DNA of 64,000 nt from Phycisphaerae bacterium (GTDB lineage Bacteria; Planctomycetota; Phycisphaerae; Phycisphaerales; UBA1924), in assembly GCA_030432255.1 (NCBI GenBank), contig JAUIHS010000001.1, positions 124,001 through 188,000 on the forward strand, read 5' to 3'. The notes beneath the pieces were generated by a model. The model was given only the letters and a program-made list of their open reading frames with translations, ran no database searches and was not told where the DNA came from. Numbering within the stretch: position 1 is the first letter of the stretch; each line of letters begins with the position of its first letter. A program made the position numbers and the translations under genes. Of the stretch, positions 53,944 through 63,162 are shown piece by piece.

Positions 53944-54990
53944 TTACGCCTCAGGGAGTACCTCGGCAAGCCTCAGAAGGCGCCGTTGGGCGTTTGAAAT
54001 GCCGAGCCGGCCAATCTCTTCACCGCTGACAGCGCGCCCATCGGCAAGGGCCGGGGCCGATTCCGCCGTCCATCCTTCGAAGTGGACAATTCGGTGGGTG
54101 GTCTGGTGGATGAAGCGAAGCGAGAGCGGGGTTGCAGCGGCCCCGCACCACGCTGAGACCTCTTCGGCACTTGGCGGGTGGCTCTCCTGCTCCAATGTGG
54201 GCGCCTCCCACATGCCTGCCCAGAGGCCGACGTCCGGGCGTCGCCGGATGAGCAATCTGCCGGTGTCGTCGCGCACAATCAGGGCGGCTCCGAAGAGTTC
54301 CTTCCGATTCGGGCGCTTCTTTGGGCGCGGAATGTCCTCTTGAGTCCCCGCGTCGTGAGCCCTGCACATTGCGACCAGTGGACACTCAGGACACTTCGGA
54401 GATCGGGGCGTACAGATCAGGGCGCCCAGTTCCATCAGGCCTTCATTGAACGCCGCGGGATGCCCCGACTCACTCACGAGCGCCCCTGCACGCGACCAGA
54501 CGCGGCGATCCGTCGCTGGTGCATCGGGAAGGTCCTCTCCGTCGAGACGCAGAAGGACCCTCCGGACGTTCCCATCGACGATCGGCTCTGGTTCGTGATG
54601 GACCAGGCTCATGATCGCACCAGCCGTGTACCGCCCGACGCCCGGGAGCGTCAGCAGATCGTCCACACTCGTCGGGACGCTGCCGCCGAATCGATCGGCG
54701 ATTGATGTGGCTGCGGCATGAAGGTTCCGCGCGCGTCGGTAGTAGCCCAGCCCTGCCCACGCTGCAAGAACATCATCCTGTGACGCTCGCGCAAGTGCTT
54801 CAGGTGTCGGGAAGAGTGAGAGGAAGGGTTCGAACTTCTCGATGACGCGATCCACCTGTGTCTGCTGCAGCATGAACTCGCTGACCAGCGAACGCCATGG
54901 GTCGCGCTCAATTGTCCGCCATGGGAGCACCCTGGCCTTGACACGAAACCAGGCAGTGAGCGCTGTTGTGATGGAGTGATCCCGATTCAC
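53944..54990 (-). CDS. mutY: A/G-specific adenine glycosylase
   Basis: 348 residues. Removes adenine mispaired with 8-oxoguanine. Helix-hairpin-helix domain with the catalytic Glu in SEFMLQQTQV, the hairpin LPGVGRYTAG and the Asp in VDGNVRRVLLRL; the [4Fe-4S] cluster ligands are in CTPRSPKCPECPLVAMC. A C-terminal NUDIX-like domain recognises 8-oxoG (GRLLIRRRPDVGLWAGMWEAP). Its ATG overlaps the upstream Nfu-like stop by 4 bases. Confidence 0.96.
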   Translation of the reverse strand: MNRDHSITTALTAWFRVKARVLPWRTIERDPWRSLVSEFMLQQTQVDRVIEKFEPFLSLFPTPEALARASQDDVLAAWAGLGYYRRARNLHAAATSIADRFGGSVPTSVDDLLTLPGVGRYTAGAIMSLVHHEPEPIVDGNVRRVLLRLDGEDLPDAPATDRRVWSRAGALVSESGHPAAFNEGLMELGALICTPRSPKCPECPLVAMCRAHDAGTQEDIPRPKKRPNRKELFGAALIVRDDTGRLLIRRRPDVGLWAGMWEAPTLEQESHPPSAEEVSAWCGAAATPLSLRFIHQTTHRIVHFEGWTAESAPALADGRAVSGEEIGRLGISNAQRRLLRLAEVLPEA

Positions 54991-55274
54991 GGCGCGGCGT
55001 CCGCCGACCCTCCCTCGCGCAGGATCTCTGCGACGCGCCTGCGGATCTCGGACCAGGGCGCATCAGGGAACTTCCCGATGGTGATCCAGTCGTCAAGAGT
55101 GAGGACGTTGCGAACGCCGGGGACCTCGAAGATCGCCGCGATGAGCGGGTCATCGGCTGCATCGGCTGCACTCAGGAACGAGCGGGGGACGTCGGAGATC
55201 CGTCTGTCCAGGATGCACTTGACGGCGTTCGGATTGGGGGTTTCTTCAAAGCGACGGATCCTGTAGCCACTCAT
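54987..55274 (-). CDS. Nfu/NifU N-terminal-domain protein
   Basis: 95 residues from the ATG at 55274. It matches the Nfu N-terminal fold: FEETPNPNAVKCIL, DDPLIAAIFEVPGVRNVLTLDDWITIGK, PWSEIRRRVAEIL. The CxxC-bearing NifU C-terminal domain is missing, so it is unlikely to build clusters alone. Its position between a transporter and mutY (an Fe-S enzyme), with 4-base overlaps on both sides, suggests a link to Fe-S cluster delivery; this is inference. Confidence 0.88.
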   Translation of the reverse strand: MSGYRIRRFEETPNPNAVKCILDRRISDVPRSFLSAADAADDPLIAAIFEVPGVRNVLTLDDWITIGKFPDAPWSEIRRRVAEILREGGSADAAP

Positions 55275-56794
55275 GGACTTTGCTCCGCCGGTGCCGGTTG
55301 CTCCACCCACGCCGGCACGCCGGTGTGATCAATCCCGAGAGCCCAGGTTGCCGCCGTGTAGGTGATCACCGTGACAACGATGATGCTGAGGATGTTCAGC
55401 CAGATTCCGGCCCGCGCCATCTGCTGAATGCGAATGTGCCCGGACGCGAAGACGATTGCGTTCGGCGGTGTCGCGACCGGCATCATGAATGCGCAACTGG
55501 CACCGATCGCGGCCGGGACCACCAGCAGTTGTGGGTCCATGTTCAGACCTTCACCGATCGCCATCGCGAAGAGGATCGGGACGAAGATTGTGGTGGTCGC
55601 CGTGTTGCTCGTGACCTCCGTCAGGAAGATTGTGACAGCGGCGACGCACAGAATGAGTACGACCGTCGGAACGCTTCCGAGTGCTTCCACCTGGCCGGCG
55701 ATGAACTGCGAGAGTCCGGTCGACGAAACGGCGTCGGCGAGGCTCAGACCACCTCCGAAGAGAAGGAGGATGCCCCATGGGATCCCCTCGGCGGCCTTCC
55801 AGTCAAGCGCGAATTCCCGCTTCCGAAGGTCGACGGGGATGATGAACAGCAGAATGGCGCCGAAGATGGCGATACTCGCGTCATGAAGCCGGTTGAGGAA
55901 GGCCAGATCCGGCGATTCAAGGCCCTTCAGAACGCCGGTGCTGAGCCAGCCCAGCACCGTGAGCCCGAAGACGGCCATGACAGTCCATTCGCCGCGGCTG
56001 ATCGGACCGAGGCGCTGGATCTCGCGATCGATCAACTCACGTCCGCCCTTCAGTTCTTTCATCCGAACCGGATAGAGCAGGCGCGTCAGCATGAGCCAGG
56101 TGGTCGGAAGAAAGATCAGGACTGTGGGCAGGCCGACGAGCATCCACCTGGCGAATGTCACTGGATGGTTCTGGTCGGCCAGGTACTGGACGAGAATGAC
56201 GTTGGGAGGCGTACCGATCGGAGTGCCGACACCGCCAATGCTGGCCGCGTACGCGAGTCCCAGGAGCAGGCAGGTCGAGAATGCACCGCCGGATTCACCC
56301 GTCTCGCGCTCCACCAGTGAGATCACGCTCAGGGCGACGGGCAGAAGCATGATTGCAGTTGCGGTATTGGACATCCACATGGACATCAGTGCTGTCGCAA
56401 CCATGAAGCCACCGATCAGGCGATTCGGGCTGGTGCCGACGATGCGGATCGTATGCATCGCAATCCGCTTGTGCAGGCCCCAGCGCTCCAGCCCCTTCGC
56501 CAGCAGGAACCCGCCGAGAAACAGGAAGATCGTCGGCTTGGCGAAGGGCTCGGCAGCCGCCTTCATCGATGCGATGTCCAGCGCCGGGAAGAGGGCCAGC
56601 GGGAGGAGCGCCGTCGCTGGCAGCGGGATCGCCTCGGTGAGCCACCAGGTCGCCATCAGACCGAGGACCGCGGCGGTATTGACCGCATCCGCTTCGAGGT
56701 CGGTGGTGGTGGAGAGGATGCCCCAGAGCAGGAGTGCCACGACTGGACCGGCGCCGAGGACAGCGAGTTTCAGGATGGCGCTTCGATCTTTCAC
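55271..56794 (-). CDS. DASS-family sodium:dicarboxylate/sulfate symporter
   Basis: 507 residues with ~11-12 membrane helices. Both family SNT motifs are present (MWMSNTATAIMLLPVA and TEVTSNTATTTIFVPI), which bind substrate and Na+ in the SLC13/DASS fold. Also GVGTPIGTPPNVILV and VATPPNAIVFASG, the paired re-entrant hairpin segments. It probably imports C4-dicarboxylates or related anions. First gene of a tightly overlapping operon with the Nfu-like gene and mutY. Confidence 0.93.
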   Translation of the reverse strand: MKDRSAILKLAVLGAGPVVALLLWGILSTTTDLEADAVNTAAVLGLMATWWLTEAIPLPATALLPLALFPALDIASMKAAAEPFAKPTIFLFLGGFLLAKGLERWGLHKRIAMHTIRIVGTSPNRLIGGFMVATALMSMWMSNTATAIMLLPVALSVISLVERETGESGGAFSTCLLLGLAYAASIGGVGTPIGTPPNVILVQYLADQNHPVTFARWMLVGLPTVLIFLPTTWLMLTRLLYPVRMKELKGGRELIDREIQRLGPISRGEWTVMAVFGLTVLGWLSTGVLKGLESPDLAFLNRLHDASIAIFGAILLFIIPVDLRKREFALDWKAAEGIPWGILLLFGGGLSLADAVSSTGLSQFIAGQVEALGSVPTVVLILCVAAVTIFLTEVTSNTATTTIFVPILFAMAIGEGLNMDPQLLVVPAAIGASCAFMMPVATPPNAIVFASGHIRIQQMARAGIWLNILSIIVVTVITYTAATWALGIDHTGVPAWVEQPAPAEQSP

Positions 56795-56881
56795 TGTTGG
56801 TACCCAGGCCGCCTTGCGGGCTGCACAGGATAGCCGGTCGGGCGGTGGCGTGGGATTGCTTCATGGGATCTGCGCATGGGC

Positions 56882-56887
56882 TATACT
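56882..56887 (+). promoter_or_regulatory. Candidate -10 box of the dacA operon
   Basis: TATACT, 44 bases before the GTG start of dacA, in the gap to the divergent transporter gene. No clear -35 element. Confidence 0.35.
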
Positions 56888-56931
56888 CCCTCCTCAGGCC
56901 TGTTGAGCGGCCGAACCGAGGTTTATTCACG

Positions 56932-57837
56932 GTGCTCGAAAGAGTCAGAGAAATCCTCTCCCGACTGGCGGAGTACTCCGCGATTGAAGTCGCCGTTGAG
57001 TTGGCGGTGCTGTGTGTGTGCGTGTATCTCGTCCTCAGATTCGTCAGAGGCACGCGTGCAGCTGGAGCCCTCAAGGGATTGCTTCTCATCATCGTGGTGA
57101 CGACGATCACCGTCCGGGTCATCGGTCAGGGCGATGCATTCGCGCGTCTGACCGTGCTCTACGACAAGTTTCTCGGATTGGCAGCGATCGTGCTGATCGT
57201 GACGTTCCAGCCCGAACTGCGTCGCGCCCTGATCCGGTTGGGCGAAGCGCCCTTCTTCCGCGGTTCGCAGACGGAAGTCCGTCCGGTTGTGGATGCGGTG
57301 GTGTCGGCGTGCAGCTTCCTGAGCAAGAGCAAGTTCGGCGCCATCATCGCGATCGAGCGACAGGTGGGCCTGCGCGAGACCATTGAAACAGGCCGCGCCC
57401 TGAACGCAGACATCTCTTCGCACCTGCTGAACGCCATCTTCTGGCCCAACGGCCCGCTGCACGACATGGGCGTGGTGATCCGGGGGCGCAAGATCGTGGC
57501 CGCGTGCGTCCAGTTCCCACTGGCTGAGCCGGGTGAGGTCAAGGAGCAGCATTTTGGTACGCGGCATCGCGCGGCGCTGGGACTGGCCCGAGTCTCGGAC
57601 GCCGTGATCGTCGTGGTGAGCGAGGAGACGGGGGCGATCAGTCTTGCCGAAGGGAACACCTTCCTCCGCTGGCTCACGCCCGAGTCCCTGGAGCAGGAGT
57701 TGAGTAAACGACTCGCTCGCGGCTTCGACCCCGAGAGCGCCGAGGCGGAGGAAGCCGAACTTGCGGAGACCGCCATCCTGATGCCCGACGCGCCGACTCA
57801 GTCCGCCAAGAAGGTCAAGGAGGGGACCGGTGGCTGA
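56932..57837 (+). CDS. dacA: Diadenylate cyclase (CdaA type)
   Basis: 301 residues from the GTG at 56932, which puts three membrane helices at the N-terminus (IEVAVELAVLCVCVYLVLRF, ALKGLLLIIVVTTITV, LAAIVLIVTFQPELR) as in CdaA; the longer frame to 56734 is shadow. The DAC domain has GTRHRAALG intact, but the usual DGA motif reads PLHDMGVVI. It makes c-di-AMP from two ATP, typically to control osmolyte and K+ transport. It overlaps the next gene (YbbR domain) by 8 bases, the classic cdaA-cdaR pairing. Confidence 0.93.
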   Translation: MLERVREILSRLAEYSAIEVAVELAVLCVCVYLVLRFVRGTRAAGALKGLLLIIVVTTITVRVIGQGDAFARLTVLYDKFLGLAAIVLIVTFQPELRRALIRLGEAPFFRGSQTEVRPVVDAVVSACSFLSKSKFGAIIAIERQVGLRETIETGRALNADISSHLLNAIFWPNGPLHDMGVVIRGRKIVAACVQFPLAEPGEVKEQHFGTRHRAALGLARVSDAVIVVVSEETGAISLAEGNTFLRWLTPESLEQELSKRLARGFDPESAEAEEAELAETAILMPDAPTQSAKKVKEGTGG

Positions 57838-58876
57838 TCGCGTCCGCACCGCTGTCATCGTCGTGTTGCTGGCCATGGCCATCTGGCTCTTCGCCGAGGC
57901 CGACAGCCTGGGTACAGACTCCGGAATCGCGGAGATCAAGTTTGTCAGTTCACCGACCGGTACGCCCAAGATTCGCATTCAGGATGCTCAGTGGGACGGG
58001 CGCGTGACCATAGAAGTGCGCGGCTCCAATACCGCCATACGCCGCTTCCGAGGCATCATCGGTGACGAGATGCAGTTTGCCCCCGGTGACAGAGGAATGC
58101 CGCCTGGTCGCGGCGATCTCAAGGTCGACCTTCTCGAGGCCATCGAGGCGTACGTCGGAGTGCGCGAGGCGCGGGTCCAACTGCTTTCCGTGGTGCCGTC
58201 TTCCGTCAGGGTCGTGGTGGAGGATCTCGTGGACCGCGAAGTTCCGGTTCGCGTGCGCGTGGCCGAGGACATTTCGCTGGCGGGTTCGCCAGTCGTGACA
58301 CCCGCCGCGGTAACGCTCACCGGCTCGCAGGGCGCGCTGAGTACCCATCTTGCGGTTGACGCCGCCGTGATCGTCGACCTGACCGCAGACCAGTTGGATC
58401 GCGACCTGCCGACGGGCGTCGCACGGACCCTGAACGTTCCGGTGACCCTCCCGGATGACTGGGTGGCATCTGGTATCACCTGCAGCGCCAAGTCGGTCGG
58501 CGTGGAACTGACACTCCGCAGCACGATCCAGACCATTTCGCGGCCGGAGGTTCCGGTTCAGGTCGTGCTTCCGTCAATTGAACTGCAGAACTGGGACGTC
58601 GCCATCAAGGAGGAGGATCGTCTCATCGGAGTGACGCTGACAGGGCCGGCCGCGCTGCTCGAACCTTGGCAGGGCGACGGCGCACCGGCGTTGCTGGCGA
58701 TGCTCCTGTTGTCGAGTGACGAACTCGAGAAGGGCATCACGTCCAAGCCGGTCACGATCTTCGTGCGCGATGAGGAGGGCGGAGTCCTCGTACCGTTGCC
58801 CGAGAGTGTCACCGCATCTCCATCGGTGCCGAGTGTGGGGTTCACCGCGGTCAAGCGGAGTCCGACCGATGAATGA
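57830..58876 (+). CDS. YbbR-domain protein (CdaR-like)
   Basis: 348 residues starting with GTG inside the dacA end. N-terminal membrane helix (TAVIVVLLAMAIWLFAEAD), followed by extracytoplasmic beta-rich YbbR-type repeats (PSSVRVVVEDLVDREVPVRVRV, LTGSQGALSTHLAVDAAVIVDL). CdaR-like proteins modulate the neighbouring diadenylate cyclase at the membrane. Overlaps proA by 8 bases. Confidence 0.88.
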   Translation: MADRVRTAVIVVLLAMAIWLFAEADSLGTDSGIAEIKFVSSPTGTPKIRIQDAQWDGRVTIEVRGSNTAIRRFRGIIGDEMQFAPGDRGMPPGRGDLKVDLLEAIEAYVGVREARVQLLSVVPSSVRVVVEDLVDREVPVRVRVAEDISLAGSPVVTPAAVTLTGSQGALSTHLAVDAAVIVDLTADQLDRDLPTGVARTLNVPVTLPDDWVASGITCSAKSVGVELTLRSTIQTISRPEVPVQVVLPSIELQNWDVAIKEEDRLIGVTLTGPAALLEPWQGDGAPALLAMLLLSSDELEKGITSKPVTIFVRDEEGGVLVPLPESVTASPSVPSVGFTAVKRSPTDE

Positions 58877-60128
58877 TGACGCGACCGCGCGGATGTGCGA
58901 TCGCATCGCTCGTACGGCGAATCAGGCCGCACTGCCCTTGCGCACCATGCCTGGTGGTGAGCGGACGGCTCTCCTGGATGCCATCGCGGACGCCCTTGAG
59001 GGGGCCGAGCAGTCCATTCTCGATGCCAACGGGAGAGACCTGGATGCCGGGCAGGATCTCACGGCCGCCATGCGCGACCGCTTGATGCTCACTTCCGAAC
59101 GGGTGCAGAGGATGGCTGATGCCGTCCGTGCGATCGCTCGTCAGCCGGATCCCGTGGGGCGTACGCTTGAAGGGCGCGTACTGGCGAATGGCATCCGACT
59201 TGAGAAGCGGCGTGTGCCCATTGGCGTGTTGCTCGTGATCTACGAGAGTCGGCCGAACGTGACGAGCGATGCGGCGGCGCTCTGCATCCGCAGCGGCAAT
59301 GCCGTGGTTCTCAAGGGTGGCAGCGAAGCCATGCATTCGAACCGCGCGATCGTTGAGGCGGTACGGCGACCACTGGAGGATGCGGGTGTTGGTGATGCTG
59401 TCGGCTTCGTGGATACACCTGATCGGACTGCCGTCACTTCCCTCGTGCGCATGAACGGCATTGTTGATCTGGTGATTCCTCGCGGCGGCCCCGGACTCAT
59501 CCGTGCGGTGACTGAATCGGCAACGATACCGGTTGTGAAGCACGATGCGGGCCTGTGTCATCTGTACATCGACCGACACATCGAAGGGCTGGAGGAGGTC
59601 GCAACCGCCATTGCGGTGAACGCCAAGACACAGCGGCCCGGTGTCTGCAACGCGATCGAGACCATCCTGGTTCATCGGGATGTGGCCGAGCGGATGGTGC
59701 CGCGCGTCGTCGACGCACTGAAGCAACGTGGCGTCGACGTTCGCGGCGATGCTCAGGTCTGTGCGTTGACGGGTTCTGTCACGGCGACGGATGCGGACTG
59801 GGACACCGAGTACCTCGACCTGATTGTGTCCGTGGCGGTCGCGGACTCACTTGAGGCTGCGTGCGAGCACATCCGGATACATGGATCCCAGCACACGGAG
59901 TGCATCGTGACTTCATCGATCGGCGCGGCCGATCGGTTCACGGCACTCGTTGACTCAGCCAACGTCATGGTCAACTGCTCGACGCGTTTTGCGGACGGTG
60001 GTGAGTATGGACTGGGCGCGGAGATCGGGATTTCGACAGACAAACTCCACGCCCGGGGACCGATGGGTGCCGAGGATCTGACGACGTTCCAGTGGGTGCT
60101 GCGAGGCTCGGGTCAGGTGCGCGAGTAG
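58869..60128 (+). CDS. proA: Gamma-glutamyl phosphate reductase
   Basis: 419 residues from the ATG at 58869, in the last codons of the YbbR gene. NADPH-dependent reduction of glutamyl-5-phosphate in proline synthesis. Family features: GVLLVIYESRPNVTSDAAALCIRSGNAVVLKGG, the catalytic Cys in RPGVCNAIETILV, and the end STRFADGGEYGLGAEIGIST. ProB is not nearby. Its coupling to a c-di-AMP operon is notable because proline is an osmolyte. Confidence 0.97.
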   Translation: MNDDATARMCDRIARTANQAALPLRTMPGGERTALLDAIADALEGAEQSILDANGRDLDAGQDLTAAMRDRLMLTSERVQRMADAVRAIARQPDPVGRTLEGRVLANGIRLEKRRVPIGVLLVIYESRPNVTSDAAALCIRSGNAVVLKGGSEAMHSNRAIVEAVRRPLEDAGVGDAVGFVDTPDRTAVTSLVRMNGIVDLVIPRGGPGLIRAVTESATIPVVKHDAGLCHLYIDRHIEGLEEVATAIAVNAKTQRPGVCNAIETILVHRDVAERMVPRVVDALKQRGVDVRGDAQVCALTGSVTATDADWDTEYLDLIVSVAVADSLEAACEHIRIHGSQHTECIVTSSIGAADRFTALVDSANVMVNCSTRFADGGEYGLGAEIGISTDKLHARGPMGAEDLTTFQWVLRGSGQVRE

Positions 60129-60130
60129 CC

Positions 60131-61231
60131 TCAGGCAAGTGACCTGTAGACGTCCCGGTATGACGACAGCCAGCGGTCAGGTTCATGCCGCGGGCGGACG
60201 TCGGCACGGATTGCCGCCGTCTCTCGCCGGATAGCGTCCGGATCCTTGCGGATGCGGAGCATCTGTTCGATCAGGTCGATGATGGGGCGCTCGGCATGGG
60301 GCCGCTTCGGTGCCGCGGCACGAAGTTCATCCACGATCGGATGCTCGCCGGCGACGAAGGGGATACCGCGTGCGGCGGCGTCCTCAAGAAGATCGATGCC
60401 GACGGGTGGGCCGAGGGACTCCGCGCCGGTCAGGTGGTGGTGCCAGAGAGCGACATCAGCGCCGACGAGCAGGTCTTCGCTGGGGCGGTCGTCGATGATG
60501 ACTTGCCATGGCCCGCCGTAGTGCACATCGAAGCGCCGCGTGCGTTCGAGATCTCGCGCGCCGCTCTGAAGGATCACGGCGGCGGGCTGGCCGGAGTAGA
60601 CGGAGAGTGCCGCGACGTACATGAGCAGGCGCGACGGCTGTCGTCGCACCGGATCACCTCCGGTGAGGATGACGAGGCTCTCATCGTCGACGTTCCACTC
60701 TTCGCGGAGTTGCTCGCGTGAAACATCGTCACCGCTGGGGCGCATGGCATTGTGGATCACGCGCTCGTCGAGTGGCGCGAGGTCATACTGATCGAACCAC
60801 GCGGCGCGGGTCCACGAGTTGGAGAAACAGAGCGTTGCTTTGCGGGATGCGGCGCTGAGCAGGCGATGGCGGACGCGCGAGTGGCGGGTGTCGGGTGGGA
60901 GTCCGAGTGTGGCAAGAAGCGGCACATGCGGACGGGCGTGAGCCGCGAGGCAGAGCGCATCAGGGGACCAGGCGTGAATGAGATCGAACGAGGGGCGTGT
61001 GCGGAGGAATCGACGGAGAGGCAGGATTGCGAGTTCCGGTCGGCCGAAGGGTGGGGACAGCCGATCCATGGTGTCGATGCCGAGAGCATGGACATCGCGC
61101 TCGTCGCTGGATCCGCCGATGAGCAGGACTTGGTGAGCCTCGGAGTCTTCGGCGATGAGCAGGCGGAGCCGTCGGATGGCGGCGTCACCGGCGGAAGGTG
61201 GATGGAGGAGGTGCAGGATCCGCATGGTCAT
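60131..61231 (-). CDS. GT4-like glycosyltransferase
   Basis: 366 residues; a GT-B fold glycosyltransferase with MRILHLLHPPSAGDAA at the N-terminus, FDLIHAWSPDALCLA, and the donor-site region VGIDLLEDAAARGIPFVAGEHPIVDEL (the EAxAxGxPV region, with Asp-Ala in place of the second Glu). Probably cytoplasmic. The start overlaps the preceding lipoprotein stop by 4 bases. Acceptor sugar unknown; the motif is weak, so activity is unproven. Confidence 0.8.
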   Translation of the reverse strand: MTMRILHLLHPPSAGDAAIRRLRLLIAEDSEAHQVLLIGGSSDERDVHALGIDTMDRLSPPFGRPELAILPLRRFLRTRPSFDLIHAWSPDALCLAAHARPHVPLLATLGLPPDTRHSRVRHRLLSAASRKATLCFSNSWTRAAWFDQYDLAPLDERVIHNAMRPSGDDVSREQLREEWNVDDESLVILTGGDPVRRQPSRLLMYVAALSVYSGQPAAVILQSGARDLERTRRFDVHYGGPWQVIIDDRPSEDLLVGADVALWHHHLTGAESLGPPVGIDLLEDAAARGIPFVAGEHPIVDELRAAAPKRPHAERPIIDLIEQMLRIRKDPDAIRRETAAIRADVRPRHEPDRWLSSYRDVYRSLA

Positions 61232-61875
61232 CGCGAGCGGGTCGAGATGGGGTCCTTCTCGTGGTCGTAGAAGAGCCGGGCCACCTGGTAGCCGCAGAGT
61301 TCCGCGAGTCCCTGTTCGAGGGCTGCCTTCTCGGAAAGCGTGGAGATGCTGATCTTCGACTGCACGGGCATCTTGACCGTGAAGCCAAAGGCGCCGGCGG
61401 TGGTTGGGAAGACTCGCTCGTCAGCGAGAGTGTCGATGATCTTGAGCCCGAGGCGCGCCTGGGGGGCGAGGCCGCCGCCCTCACGCGAGAGCGTCCAGTC
61501 GAGGACCTCGACATAGATCACGACTTCGGCCTGCACGCGCCGGCCGAGTTCCACGATCGACAGGCGCTCGGAATACGTCTCCAGTCCGGCTTCGTGAATC
61601 ACGGAGCGGGAGGAGATCATGTTGGCTTCCGCAACCACACCCCTCTGCATCAACTCCTGCTCAGCGCCCTCGGCGATTACGTGACGCAACGAGCGGCGGG
61701 GGAGATTGCTGCGCAGGTCGTCGATGAAGACGACCGTCTTGCGGCTGCTGTCGAGGCTGGTCAGCGCCTTGGTCTTCGGCGGGCCGTGCACCGCGAAGAA
61801 GACGGGCGCAGCGATGTTGCAACCCGCGATGGGCAGAAGGGCAAGAAGCAGCAGCAGCGTGAGAAGAGAGCGCAT
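61228..61875 (-). CDS. Lipoprotein, paralogue of the upstream gene
   Basis: 215 residues from the ATG at 61875. Lipobox ALLPIAGC. Compact alpha/beta domain (RRSLRHVIAEGAEQELMQRGVV, AEVVIYVEVLDWTLS, ARLGLKIIDTLADERVFP) with the end QVARLFYDHEKDP, matching the end of the neighbouring lipoprotein (TWLFYDHMEKY). The two look like diverged copies, reminiscent of envelope assembly lipoproteins; no family named with confidence. Confidence 0.65.
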   Translation of the reverse strand: MRSLLTLLLLLALLPIAGCNIAAPVFFAVHGPPKTKALTSLDSSRKTVVFIDDLRSNLPRRSLRHVIAEGAEQELMQRGVVAEANMISSRSVIHEAGLETYSERLSIVELGRRVQAEVVIYVEVLDWTLSREGGGLAPQARLGLKIIDTLADERVFPTTAGAFGFTVKMPVQSKISISTLSEKAALEQGLAELCGYQVARLFYDHEKDPISTRSR

Positions 61876-61903
61876 TTGGGATGGTCCGGAGTTGGTCAGC
61901 CGA

Positions 61904-62581
61904 TCAATAGTCGGGGCGGTACTTTTCCATGTGGTCGTAGAAGAGCCACGTCGTGCGATCGATGAGGCGCCGAGTGAGCTGCGCCTTGACGGCGTTCGCC
62001 GGAATGTCGGATGGGCCGTAACCGCCGGAGTCCGGGAAGCGCACCTGGACGTCGCGGCTGAAGGCGAAGTCGCCGGGGATCGGGCCGTTGATCTCAAGGA
62101 CGCCGACGCGGGCGGCGGCACGACCGTCCCAGAGGTGGACGTTGCCGGGTTCGTAGAGGCGGAAGTCGTAGAGGTCGACGATGATCAGGCGGGTGACGCC
62201 CAGTTCCTCGGCAATCTGGGGATAGCTCCATGCGGTCCAATCCGGGTTGTTGTACTGGAATTGCAGGACGTTCGGACCGGGGACGAATCCCGCAGCATTG
62301 GTGCGCTCCGGCACACCGAGTTCGCTCGACATGGTGACGATGAGCGCGCTGACCAGACCCGGGAACTCTGCTTCGATGATGCGATCCGATGAAACAAAGA
62401 GGGCGAAGGTCTCGTCGGCGAGGCCGATGTACTCGGCGGGACGCTCGACATCGGCGGTGTCCATGTAGGAGTCCGCCATGCCGCCAACCAGCGCGGCCAC
62501 GGCACACCCGCTGAGAGCGGCGACTCCGGAGAGGAGCAGGGCGGCAATACCGACTCGGATTGTCAGGCGACGTGGTGTCAT
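61904..62581 (-). CDS. Lipoprotein, first of a paralogous pair
   Basis: 225 residues. Lipobox ALSGC. The domain reads LGVTRLIIVDLYDFRLYE, AAARVGVLEING, with the conserved end RRLIDRTTWLFYDHMEKY. Same strand and same style as the following lipoprotein and glycosyltransferase genes, so a three-gene envelope operon is likely. Confidence 0.65.
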   Translation of the reverse strand: MTPRRLTIRVGIAALLLSGVAALSGCAVAALVGGMADSYMDTADVERPAEYIGLADETFALFVSSDRIIEAEFPGLVSALIVTMSSELGVPERTNAAGFVPGPNVLQFQYNNPDWTAWSYPQIAEELGVTRLIIVDLYDFRLYEPGNVHLWDGRAAARVGVLEINGPIPGDFAFSRDVQVRFPDSGGYGPSDIPANAVKAQLTRRLIDRTTWLFYDHMEKYRPDY

Positions 62582-62688
62582 GGGGCTCCCGTCTGGGCCT
62601 CACTCAGGGTCCGGCCACGTTGGACGCTCCCGGTGTGGCGGGGTTCCATCATAGCTTCCGCGTGAAGGAAGGGGTCGTTCGGGGGGTG

Positions 62689-63162
62689 TTACCAGACGAT
62701 GATCTTGTAGACCCAGGCCGCTCCCAGAAGGACAGCGCCGAGCCAGAGAGTGCGGCCACGGAGGAGCAGGTCTGTCATCCGCCCGACTCGGGAAGCGAAC
62801 ACGGCCTGGTGGAGTGCGAGCCAGAACGTGGTGGCGGTGACGATGGCGAGCAGAGTCCCGAAGGGCTGAGTGAGGAAAGCTGTGACGAAGTCGCCATCGG
62901 CGGCGTGAGCGAAGGACGTGGTCATGCCGCAGGTGGGGCAAGGGAAGTCGAGTGCACTGGCCCAGACGCAGGGGTAGAGACCGAGTTGTTCGTGTGTGCC
63001 GTGACCGGCGCCGGCAGGTTGAAGCCACGCGGCAACCCCGAGGAGCGTGATGCTACCGAGCGCGGTGCATGCAGCGGCGATTCGATGGGAGGTCGCCGCG
63101 GTGGCCCGGACGGGTGCGGCGACGGCTTCAGTCAAAGCGGAAGACACCCTTCCGATAGCCAT
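62689..63162 (-). CDS. DUF2752 membrane protein
   Basis: 157 residues with three hydrophobic segments. The DUF2752 signature is clear: FPCPTCGMTTSFAHAADGDFVTAFLTQPFG, two cysteines flanking a conserved core. Family function unknown. It overlaps the 3' end of nuoA by 35 bases, so it may be co-expressed with it. Confidence 0.88.
   Translation of the reverse strand: MAIGRVSSALTEAVAAPVRATAATSHRIAAACTALGSITLLGVAAWLQPAGAGHGTHEQLGLYPCVWASALDFPCPTCGMTTSFAHAADGDFVTAFLTQPFGTLLAIVTATTFWLALHQAVFASRVGRMTDLLLRGRTLWLGAVLLGAAWVYKIIVW

Noticed and set aside
55280..56320. 346-codon plus-strand frame opposite the DASS transporter
   Set aside because: Highly charged low-complexity shadow of membrane-helix codons.
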